Source: Hymenobacter tibetensis
GTDB lineage: Bacteria > Bacteroidota > Bacteroidia > Cytophagales > Hymenobacteraceae
Direction: 5' to 3'
Length of the DNA: 64,000 nucleotides
Assembly (NCBI RefSeq): GCF_022827545.1
Contig: NZ_CP094669.1
Span: forward strand, 2,136,001 to 2,200,000
In this document: piece by piece, positions 1 to 7,762 of the stretch
Layout of the letters: every line of letters begins with the position of its first letter
Position numbering within the stretch: the stretch's first letter is position 1
Program-made: the position numbers and the translations under genes
The notes under the pieces: generated by a model
Told to the model about the DNA's origin: nothing
Databases searched by the model: none
Seen by the model: only the letters and a program-made list of their open reading frames with translations

Positions 1-832
1 CAGGGTTCACCCAATCCAGTTCCCGGGTCAGCAATTCATCTACATCAGCCCGGACGTAGTCTACGTGGTAGAGCAGCGTTACGGTCTTGATACGGCGGAT
101 GAAAGCGTAGTAGAACATCTGCTCCAAATCCAAGTGAAAACCAGGATCATTGGGCTTCCAAGGGCGCAGCGGGACAGTACCAAATCGTTTGTGTACCGCC
201 TTCAGATATTTGCCATCCAGGTAGTTCCAAGTAAGCGGCGCAATGCCTTCCGTTCGGAACGACTGCCCGATTACCACCCGCTGGATGCCTTCTTTGGCTG
301 CCACGCCATACAGTGCCGTGGCAATGCCTACGTCGGTGCCCTCTTCCATATCCGGCGTAGAAGCCTTTAGGAAGGCAATCTTCAGGTCTTTCGATTCGCG
401 CCAGTCCGAGGTAATGGTACGCATTTCCACCCCAAGCTTGTGGCAGGCTTTTACCATGTTCTCGCCGGCTACAGGGTTGCCGAAGCCGTCGTTGAAGTGT
501 ACGGCTAACGGGCGCAACCCTAGCTTCACCACGCAATACCAAAGGGTAAACGACGAGTCGCGGCCACCACTGACGCCTAACACGCAGTCGTATTTTTTAC
601 CTCGGCCTAATTTCTTCAGGTCGGCGGCAATTTCCTGCACTTTGCGCTGTCCGGCTTCACCTAGAGGGAAAGCTCGGTCCATATGGTCGTGTACCTCACA
701 GAAATTACATTCTCCCTTAGGATTGAAGGTGATGCCAGGAACCGTAGTATCCATGATACAACGCGTACAGCGCTGGTACCCTTGAGCAGTATGGGAGTGG
801 GATACGGTACCTTCGCGAGTACGAGTCTCCAT
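1..832 (-). CDS. N-acetyl sugar amidotransferase (WbpG/PseA-like), 3' end beyond window
   Basis: Reads leftwards from ATG at 832 and is open to the window edge, giving 277 codons without its C-terminus. The N-terminus carries a CTRC...CNFC four-cysteine zinc motif, followed by the ATP-binding PP-loop SGGRDSS. Later blocks (VIGQSFRTEGIAP, NDPGFHLDLEQM) fit the N-acetyl sugar amidotransferase family. Family members convert an acetamido group on a UDP- or CMP-linked sugar to an acetamidino group for O-antigen or nonulosonic acid glycans, usually using ammonia made by HisH/HisF-like partners. No such partner is visible here; they could lie beyond the left edge. The gene lies 120 bp downstream of a nitrilase-family gene on the same strand. 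Family call is firm; the exact sugar is unknown. Confidence 0.85.
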   Translation of the reverse strand, partial: METRTREGTVSHSHTAQGYQRCTRCIMDTTVPGITFNPKGECNFCEVHDHMDRAFPLGEAGQRKVQEIAADLKKLGRGKKYDCVLGVSGGRDSSFTLWYCVVKLGLRPLAVHFNDGFGNPVAGENMVKACHKLGVEMRTITSDWRESKDLKIAFLKASTPDMEEGTDVGIATALYGVAAKEGIQRVVIGQSFRTEGIAPLTWNYLDGKYLKAVHKRFGTVPLRPWKPNDPGFHLDLEQMFYYAFIRRIKTVTLLYHVDYVRADVDELLTRELDWVNP

Positions 833-952
833 ATTGTATGGTGAAAAGGGGAAGAGCAGGTTGGTGTTGTAGCCTTGCAGAATGCAAGACGGAGCAGGAA
901 GTGAAGCAGAACAGAAAGGGTCGGAACTCGATGAATTCCAGGTAGTACGGAA

Positions 953-1903
953 TTAAGACGGCAAGGTATCAAACTTAAAGCCCTTACGCAGCAACATCTC
1001 TCCAATTTGCGTGCCCTTTTCCCCTCTGTTGGGGCGAGGTATATCAACCACCACTAAATCGCCGGCAAACTCATTGAATTTTCCTTGGGCACGTACACCG
1101 GCCGCATCAACGGCCAACGAGCAGCCAATGCTTTTCTTGCCTTCATAAGGGCCACCTACAATGTAGCCTACAGAAGTAGTGCCTACCACAGCCACGTTGT
1201 AGAGGCGCGCCAGAATGGAATACGGCTTCACCCATTTCTCACGGTAGGGGTCTTGCTCTTCTGTGATAGAATAGTCGACGGTCCAGGAGGAAGGTGAGAG
1301 AATAAACTCGGCACCCATGCGGGCTAGCGTGTGCCCAATGGATAACCCGTCGATAAAGTTGTCGGCGCAGATGTTGACGCCAATTTTACCGAGCGGAGTA
1401 TCCACTACATTGAGCGTTTGGCCTACGGCGTAATAGGGCTGTTCTACCGTAAGCAAGTTGATTTTGTGGTACTTAGTAAGTATTTCTCCTTCGGGGTTGA
1501 TCAGCAGTGCCGCATTGTACACTTGGCCATTAGGAGCCAGCTCGGTGAGACCCGCACAGATGTAGATGTTGTGCCGAACAGCTTCTTGGCACAGCAGGTC
1601 GGAGTAGGTACCCGGAATGGGTTGTGCTTCCGTAAGGGCGCTTGGGTGCGTCCAGGCGAAGTCCAGCGTTTCGGGTAGCAAAATGACGTTGCAGCCGCGA
1701 GAGGCGGCTTCGGCTATCATGAGGGCCGCTCGTGCCAAGTTGCGGTCTGGTTCGCCACCTTCCACCAGCAATTGGCCCATTCCAATCCGAATGGTATCTG
1801 TGGCGGATGGCGTACTGGGTGTTGTTACCTCGGGTGCTGCTGGAGCAGGAGAAACCACTGGCTGTGGAGCAGGAGTTCTACGAAATTTAAACAAAGCGGC
1901 CAT
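953..1903 (-). CDS. carbon-nitrogen hydrolase (nitrilase superfamily)
   Basis: A 316-residue protein. The nitrilase Glu-Lys-Cys triad is visible in LLPETLDF, KYHKINL and NICADNF, so it should be catalytically competent. The first ~38 residues are Pro/Ala-rich and look like a disordered tail; no signal peptide is seen. Superfamily members hydrolyse amides or nitriles; the substrate cannot be told from sequence. It precedes the sugar amidotransferase on the same strand. Because glutamine-dependent NAD synthetase joins a nitrilase-fold glutaminase to a PP-loop domain, this protein could supply ammonia to its neighbour; that is inference. It could equally be an unrelated amidase. Confidence 0.85.
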   Translation of the reverse strand: MAALFKFRRTPAPQPVVSPAPAAPEVTTPSTPSATDTIRIGMGQLLVEGGEPDRNLARAALMIAEAASRGCNVILLPETLDFAWTHPSALTEAQPIPGTYSDLLCQEAVRHNIYICAGLTELAPNGQVYNAALLINPEGEILTKYHKINLLTVEQPYYAVGQTLNVVDTPLGKIGVNICADNFIDGLSIGHTLARMGAEFILSPSSWTVDYSITEEQDPYREKWVKPYSILARLYNVAVVGTTSVGYIVGGPYEGKKSIGCSLAVDAAGVRAQGKFNEFAGDLVVVDIPRPNRGEKGTQIGEMLLRKGFKFDTLPS

Positions 1904-2116
1904 GCTGCGAATCCAAAAAAAAGCCAGTGTTAAGGTGATTTATGCCATACATCTACCTTGTAAGATGTACAATAAGATCACCCTTTTTTCAACAAAGCAA
2001 CCCAAATATAGGCTTAATCATTGATTTTACTGCCTTTAATTGTGATTAACGACAGAATAAAAACAAGACATCAACGATAGACAAGGGGGCTCAAGTAAGG
2101 CATGCGCGTAAAACCC

Positions 2117-2124
2117 TACTTTTG
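2117..2124 (+). promoter_or_regulatory. candidate -7 box of valS
   Basis: TACTTTTG matches the Bacteroidetes -7 consensus TAnnTTTG and lies 33 bp before the valS ATG. No TTG -33 element is seen at the expected 19-bp spacing, so this rests on the -7 box alone. Confidence 0.45.
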
Positions 2125-2157
2125 GGGCTAATATAAACTGACTTTTTCCTATTGTCG

Positions 2158-4818
2158 ATGTCCATCGCCAAAACGTACACTCCCGCTGAGGTTGAAGCCA
2201 AATGGTACCAACGCTGGCAGGAACAGGGCTTTTTCAAAGCCAAGGCTAATCCGCAGAAACTTCCTTACTCGGTGGTAATTCCGCCGCCCAACGTGACGGG
2301 GGTTCTGCACATGGGCCACATGCTCAACAACACCATTCAGGATGTGCTGGTGCGCCGCGCCCGTATGCAGGGCAAAGAAGCCTGCTGGGTGCCCGGTACT
2401 GACCACGCTTCCATTGCCACTGAAGCCAAAGTAGTGGCCTCCCTTAAAGAGAAAGGCATCGAGAAGAAAGACCTGACCCGGGAGCAGTTTCTGGAGCATG
2501 CCTGGGAGTGGAAAGAAAAATACGGTGGTATTATTCTGGAGCAGCTCAAGAAGCTAGGCGCTTCCTGTGACTGGGACCGGACTCGTTTCACGATGGAGCC
2601 CGAACTGACCGAAGCCGTTTTGCGCGTGTTCGTGGACCTCTACCAAAAGGGCCTGATCTACCGCGGCATCCGGATGGTGAACTGGGACCCCCAGGGCGGC
2701 ACCGCCGTGTCCGATGAAGAGGTTATTGCCAAGGACACCATGGCCAAGATGTACCACCTGCGATACGAGGTAGTGGGTGGCCAGAACGATACAAATGGTC
2801 AGCCATCGGCCACTGGTAACTCTATCACCGTGGCTACCTCTCGCCCCGAAACTATCATGGCGGACGTGGCGGTAGCGGTGAACCCCAACGACCCCCGCTA
2901 CACGCATCTGCACGGCGCCAAAGTTCGGATTCCGCTGCTCGGTCGTGAAATTCCAATTATTCTGGACGAGTACGTTGCTATTGATTTCGGGACGGGCGCG
3001 CTGAAAGTAACGCCTGCGCACGACCTGAACGACTATGAGCTGGGCTTGAAGCACAACCTGCCCGTTATCGACATTCTCAACAACGACGGCTCACTCAATG
3101 AGAAAGCCGAACTGTATGTTGGGCAAGACCGGTTTGCGGCGCGCCGTAACATTGTGAAAGACTTGGAAGCTGCTGGCTTGCTCGATAAGGTAGAGGAATA
3201 CGCCAGCGTATTGCAGACCTCTGAGCGCACCGGTGCGGTAATCGAGCCCAAGCTGAGCTTGCAGTGGTTTCTGAAAATGGACCACTTGGCCAAGCCGGCG
3301 CTTGCTGCCGTCGAGAACGACGAAATCAAGCTGCATCCGCCCAAGTTCAAGAACATGTACCGGGCGTGGATGGAGAACGTGCACGATTGGTGCATCTCGC
3401 GTCAGCTGTGGTGGGGCCAGCGCATCCCGGCTTACTACCTGCCCGACGGCAGCTTTGTGGTGGCCCTCACACCAGAAGAAGCCCTGAAGCTGGCCCGTGA
3501 AAAGAGCAGCAACGAACAGCTACAGCTCACGGACTTGCGCCAGGACGATGATGTACTGGACACCTGGTTTTCGTCGTGGCTGTGGCCGATTTCGGTGTTT
3601 GATGGCTTTAAAGACCCCGACAACGCCGACGTCAACTATTTCTACCCAACCAATGATTTGGTGACGGCCCCCGAAATCCTGTTTTTCTGGGTGGCCCGCA
3701 TGATTATGGCCGGGCTAGAGTACCGCCGCGAAGTACCGTTCCGCAACGTTTACCTCACCGGTATCGTGCGCGACGACCAGGGCCGCAAGATGAGCAAGCA
3801 GCTCGGCAACTCGCCCGATCCGCTTGACTTGATTGCGCAGTACGGTGCCGATGGCGTGCGGACGGGCATGCTATTCTCGTCGCCAGCCGGCAACGACTTG
3901 TTGTTTGATATCAAGTTGGTAGAGCAGGGCCGCAACTTCACTAACAAGCTCTGGAACGCCTTCCGCCTCACGCAGGGGTGGGAAGTGGATGCCTCCTTGC
4001 CGTTTGCGAATGCCAAAGCCGTAGAGTGGTTCTCGGCCAAGCTGCACACCACGCTCACCGACCTGAACGAGCACTTCGACAAGTTCCGGATGAGTGATGC
4101 GCTGATGACGGTGTACAAGCTGGTATGGGACGACTTCTGCTCGTACTACCTGGAAATGGTGAAACCGGCTTATCAGGCCCCCATCGACCCCGAAACCCTG
4201 CGCCATACTACTGGCTTCCTGGAAACCTTGCTGAAGCTGCTGCACCCGTTCATGCCCTTTATCACCGAGGAAATTTGGCACGAACTGGCCGAGCGGGGAG
4301 CAAAGGACTACGTGTGCGTGGCCGCGTGGCCTAAGGTGCAGGCCGTATCAGGTGCTCCGGAGCTACTGGCCCGTATGGAGCGGGCGCTGGAAATTGTAGC
4401 CGGCGTACGTACCATTCGGAACCAGAAAGGCCTAGGACCCAACAAGCCGTTGACGCTGGCTGCTAAAACCGACGATGCCGCGCTACTGCACGAGTACGAT
4501 GGCGTTATCAGGAAGCTGGCGGCCTTAAGCGAAATCAGTTTGGTGGATGCCGCACCGGCGGCTTCCGTCAGCTTTGTGTCGGGCGGCGCCGAATTCTTTG
4601 TGCCGTTGGAAGGGCAGATCGACTTGGGCGCAGAAAAAGCACGCCTCGAAAAAGAGCTGGAATACGCCCAAGGGTTCCGCGACTCTGTGTTGAAAAAACT
4701 GTCCAACGAGAAATTTGTGCAGAACGCCAAGCCCGACGTATTGGAGCGGGAGCGGCAGAAACTAGCCGACGCCGAAACCAAGATTACAACCCTGCAGCAA
4801 AGCTTGAATAGTCTTTAA
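2158..4818 (+). CDS. valS: valyl-tRNA synthetase
   Basis: Cytoplasmic class I aminoacyl-tRNA synthetase that charges tRNA-Val. From ATG 2158 it is 886 residues, normal for ValRS. HMGH at residues 51-54 is the HIGH motif, KMSKQ at 544-548 is the KMSKS loop, and the editing (CP1) domain lies between (TSRPETIMADVAV). The C-terminus ends in the basic coiled-coil arm typical of ValRS (repeated EKARLEKELEYAQ-like heptads). A TTG two codons upstream is in frame, but ATG 2158 gives the better start. It stands alone; a hairpin follows. The final Q in KMSKQ departs from the textbook motif, and I believe it occurs in related ValRS, so I do not read it as damage. Confidence 0.97.
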   Translation: MSIAKTYTPAEVEAKWYQRWQEQGFFKAKANPQKLPYSVVIPPPNVTGVLHMGHMLNNTIQDVLVRRARMQGKEACWVPGTDHASIATEAKVVASLKEKGIEKKDLTREQFLEHAWEWKEKYGGIILEQLKKLGASCDWDRTRFTMEPELTEAVLRVFVDLYQKGLIYRGIRMVNWDPQGGTAVSDEEVIAKDTMAKMYHLRYEVVGGQNDTNGQPSATGNSITVATSRPETIMADVAVAVNPNDPRYTHLHGAKVRIPLLGREIPIILDEYVAIDFGTGALKVTPAHDLNDYELGLKHNLPVIDILNNDGSLNEKAELYVGQDRFAARRNIVKDLEAAGLLDKVEEYASVLQTSERTGAVIEPKLSLQWFLKMDHLAKPALAAVENDEIKLHPPKFKNMYRAWMENVHDWCISRQLWWGQRIPAYYLPDGSFVVALTPEEALKLAREKSSNEQLQLTDLRQDDDVLDTWFSSWLWPISVFDGFKDPDNADVNYFYPTNDLVTAPEILFFWVARMIMAGLEYRREVPFRNVYLTGIVRDDQGRKMSKQLGNSPDPLDLIAQYGADGVRTGMLFSSPAGNDLLFDIKLVEQGRNFTNKLWNAFRLTQGWEVDASLPFANAKAVEWFSAKLHTTLTDLNEHFDKFRMSDALMTVYKLVWDDFCSYYLEMVKPAYQAPIDPETLRHTTGFLETLLKLLHPFMPFITEEIWHELAERGAKDYVCVAAWPKVQAVSGAPELLARMERALEIVAGVRTIRNQKGLGPNKPLTLAAKTDDAALLHEYDGVIRKLAALSEISLVDAAPAASVSFVSGGAEFFVPLEGQIDLGAEKARLEKELEYAQGFRDSVLKKLSNEKFVQNAKPDVLERERQKLADAETKITTLQQSLNSL

Positions 4819-4858
4819 TGTTGCTTCAACGGACTAACAGGTAGAGACCTGCCTACAA

Positions 4859-4889
4859 TAAGGCCCTCAGCAGGACAGCCGAGGGTCTT
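4859..4889 (+). terminator. hairpin after valS
   Basis: Arms reading AAGGCCCTC and GAGGGTCTT (one G-T wobble) enclose a short GC-rich loop about 40 bp after the valS stop. No long T run follows, so it is a moderate terminator candidate. Confidence 0.45.
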
Positions 4890-5071
4890 GCTGGCAACAA
4901 CACGCTGGCCGTTTTCTGGAGCCTTGCTATGGTTCAGGAGGCGGCCAGCTTTCGTTGGAAGTACTGGCCGCGCATTTCAACTTTTCCAGCAGCCCGTACT
5001 TTCTTCTTTAAGCGGCTTCCAAACTACTGACAGTAGGTGGCCGTACCCTTGGTCAAACAGAACTGTATTTC

Positions 5072-7108
5072 ATGCGCACTCCCCCCATTGCCACGCCCAA
5101 ACCCAAGCAGATCACCTCGCCTCACGGCACTCGCACCGACAACTATTATTGGCTAAATGAGCGCGAGAACCCAGAGGTAATCGACTATTTGAGCGCTGAG
5201 AATGCCTATTTCGAGCAGGAAATGGCCCCGGTGAAAGAGCTACAGGCTGAGCTGTTCACGGAAATCAAGAGCCGCATCAAGGAACAGGACGAGTCGGTAC
5301 CGTACCACGACAACGGCTACTACTACTATGTGCGCTACGAAGCTGGCGGCGAGTACCCTATTTATTGCCGGAAAAAAGGCAGCTTAGAGGCTCCCGAAGA
5401 AGTATTGCTCGATGCCAACGAAATGGGGCAGGGCCAAGCCTACTTCCAGATTGGCGGGTTCCAGGTAAGCAACGACAACCAACTCCTAGCTTTCAGTGTG
5501 GATACGGTGGGCCGCCGCATGTACACGCTGCGCCTCAAGAACCTGGCAACGGGCGAACTGTACCCCGAGCAAATACTTAATACCGGGGGGGAAGCCGTGT
5601 GGGCCGCTGATAATCAAACCGTGTTCTACTCCAAGCAAGACGAAAACACGCTCCTGACCTACCAGATTTACCGCCACCAACTCGGCACCGATCCGGCTGC
5701 CGATGTGCTGGTGTACGAGGAAGAAGACAACACCTTCCATATCGGGGTGGGGCGCTCGAAGTCACGGCAATACATTTTCGTGCAGATGGGGAGCACCATG
5801 TCGTCGGAGATGCGCTACCTGGAGGCCACCAACCCAGCGGGCGAGTTCCAGGTGTTCTTGTCCCGGGAAGCCGACCATCTGTATGAAATCGAGCACTTCG
5901 AGGATAGCTTCTACGTGCTGTCCAATGCGGACGCGCCTAATTTTCGGCTGCTCAAAACGCCGGTTTCAAACACCAGCAAGGCAGCCTGGCAGGAGATAAT
6001 CCCGCACCGTCCTGATGTGTTTCTGGAAAACATGGAGCTGTTCCACGACTATCTGGTGCTAGGTGAGCGGCAAGAGGGCTTGCTGCAATTGCGCGTGATA
6101 CAGTGGAAAGACAAGCAGGAGCACTACCTCAACTTCGGTGAGCCCACGTACACGGCGGCCATCAGCATCAACCCGGAGTTCGACACGCACGTGCTGCGCT
6201 ATGGGTATTCGTCACTCACTACACCAACGAGCACCTACGACTACAACATGCGTACCCGCACCAAAACCTTGCTGAAAGAGCAGGCCGTGTTGGGTGAGTT
6301 CAAGAAGGAAAATTACGTGACCGAGCGGCTATACGCCACCGCGCAAGACGGCACCCGTATTCCGATGTCCATCGTGTACAAGAAAGGCTTCCAGAAGGAT
6401 GGCACCGCCCCTGTGCTGCAATACGCCTACGGTTCCTATGGTATTTCCATCGACCCAAGTTTCAGCGCGGCCCGGTTGAGCTTGCTGGATCGGGGCTTTG
6501 CCTACGTTATCTGCCACATCCGGGGCGGGCAGGAACTAGGTCGGCAGTGGTACGAAAACGGCAAAAAGCTAAACAAGAAAAACACCTTCACTGATTTCAC
6601 TGATTGCTCGGCTTTCCTGATTAAGGAGCAGTACACGTCACCGACTACGCTGTTTGCAGCGGGCGGCTCCGCGGGCGGCTTGCTAATGGGCGCAGTCATA
6701 AATATGCACCCCGAGTACTACAAAGGCGTAGTAGCGGCCGTACCCTTCGTGGACGTAGTAACTACCATGCTAGACGATACGATTCCGTTGACCACCGGCG
6801 AGTATGATGAATGGGGCAACCCCAACCAGCGAGAGTACTACGACTATATGCTTTCGTATTCGCCTTATGACCAGGTCAAAGCTCAGGCCTACCCTAACCT
6901 GCTCGTCACCACGGGCCTGCATGATTCGCAGGTGCAGTACTTCGAGCCCGCTAAGTGGGTGGCCAAGCTACGCGCCACCAAAACCGACAACAACCTCGTG
7001 CTTCTCCACACCGACATGGAAGCGGGCCACGGCGGGGCCTCCGGCCGCTTCAAATCCATTCATGACGCTGCGCGGCAATTCTCTTTCATGCTGCTGTTGT
7101 TGAAATAA
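5072..7108 (+). CDS. S9 family oligopeptidase (oligopeptidase B-like), no signal peptide
   Basis: A 678-residue serine peptidase of the prolyl oligopeptidase family: N-terminal beta-propeller (about 60-400) and C-terminal alpha/beta hydrolase domain. The nucleophile is Ser533 in GGSAGG; the Asp is in TTGLHDSQ and the His in AGHGGASGR, so the triad is complete. Family members cleave short peptides, in the B-type after basic residues. It starts directly at MRTPPIATPKPKQ with no signal sequence, and the in-frame region upstream has no usable start before a stop at 5009, so the product should be cytoplasmic. The gene at 10521 is a close paralogue that does have a signal peptide. Confidence 0.92.
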   Translation: MRTPPIATPKPKQITSPHGTRTDNYYWLNERENPEVIDYLSAENAYFEQEMAPVKELQAELFTEIKSRIKEQDESVPYHDNGYYYYVRYEAGGEYPIYCRKKGSLEAPEEVLLDANEMGQGQAYFQIGGFQVSNDNQLLAFSVDTVGRRMYTLRLKNLATGELYPEQILNTGGEAVWAADNQTVFYSKQDENTLLTYQIYRHQLGTDPAADVLVYEEEDNTFHIGVGRSKSRQYIFVQMGSTMSSEMRYLEATNPAGEFQVFLSREADHLYEIEHFEDSFYVLSNADAPNFRLLKTPVSNTSKAAWQEIIPHRPDVFLENMELFHDYLVLGERQEGLLQLRVIQWKDKQEHYLNFGEPTYTAAISINPEFDTHVLRYGYSSLTTPTSTYDYNMRTRTKTLLKEQAVLGEFKKENYVTERLYATAQDGTRIPMSIVYKKGFQKDGTAPVLQYAYGSYGISIDPSFSAARLSLLDRGFAYVICHIRGGQELGRQWYENGKKLNKKNTFTDFTDCSAFLIKEQYTSPTTLFAAGGSAGGLLMGAVINMHPEYYKGVVAAVPFVDVVTTMLDDTIPLTTGEYDEWGNPNQREYYDYMLSYSPYDQVKAQAYPNLLVTTGLHDSQVQYFEPAKWVAKLRATKTDNNLVLLHTDMEAGHGGASGRFKSIHDAARQFSFMLLLLK

Positions 7109-7762
7109 AAACACTAAACGCGTCTTGCCAACTCGGCTACCCATAGCTCCTTGAGTTGACGAAACGCCAACTAAAACGTGCCCCGTGCAGCGCCCTACAT
7201 CACTGGTAGGTGAGCTACACGGGGCACGTTTTAGTTGGCGTTTCGTCAACTCAATTAAATGTCAAAGTGTGGGTTGCGCTTAGAACTACGTATTAGCCAA
7301 CGAAAGTATTTGCTTGGCCACTAAACCCAGCCGGAGTTTTCAAGTCTTTCAACTGAAGAAGACGTATTCCTACCAAAACGCCACAAGAAACCTATGTATT
7401 CCTGTAAGATAATGTAAATGTCGCTATACCAGATGAATAGCTGCGCCAATCCGGTAACAATTGGGGGTTGCTTGTTCTTATGGCTAGTAGGAAGTGTACG
7501 AAAGGCAAGAGCAAGTACAGGCACTTGAGCAACCCGTCTATATAGATAAGCAACAGTCATGAATTATTAATAAGGGGTAGGGGAGCCACTAATTAGCAGA
7601 AACTGTGTCTGTGGGTGCGGCTACCCAGCAGGAGGCTTCTTGTAAGCAAGCAAAATGGGTGTATTAGAAAGCAGGGTTTCGTGCAAGCGAGGACTACTGA
7701 CCATAAACTGAATCCAACAAAGACCCGAGCGGGAATGCAGGGCAATTGCTGTAGTTGATTGT
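7109..7762. other. non-coding spacer with a long palindrome
   Basis: 654 bp between the first S9 peptidase and the receptor gene. It holds the 37-bp inverted repeat at 7151-7254. The rest has only short open frames without recognisable products, and no clear TAnnTTTG box was found before the receptor start at 7763. Confidence 0.6.
7151..7254. terminator. perfect 37-bp inverted repeat, probable bidirectional terminator
   Basis: Arms 7151-7187 and 7218-7254 are exact reverse complements over 37 bp. The 30-nt loop contains a second small stem (CCTAC/GTAGG). It lies 42 bp after the peptidase stop. The stem has a GC core with A/T-rich outer parts and no long T run. Termination is the simplest role, but the stem is much longer than one needs. 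Confidence 0.6.

Noticed and set aside
3787..3801. KMSKQ in place of KMSKS in ValRS as a possible defect
   Set aside because: All other motifs and the length are normal, and to my recollection this variant occurs in related ValRS proteins.
7321..7560. Possible 79-codon minus-strand gene in the 7.1-7.8 kb spacer
   Set aside because: No family resemblance, no start signals, and codon use unlike nearby genes.
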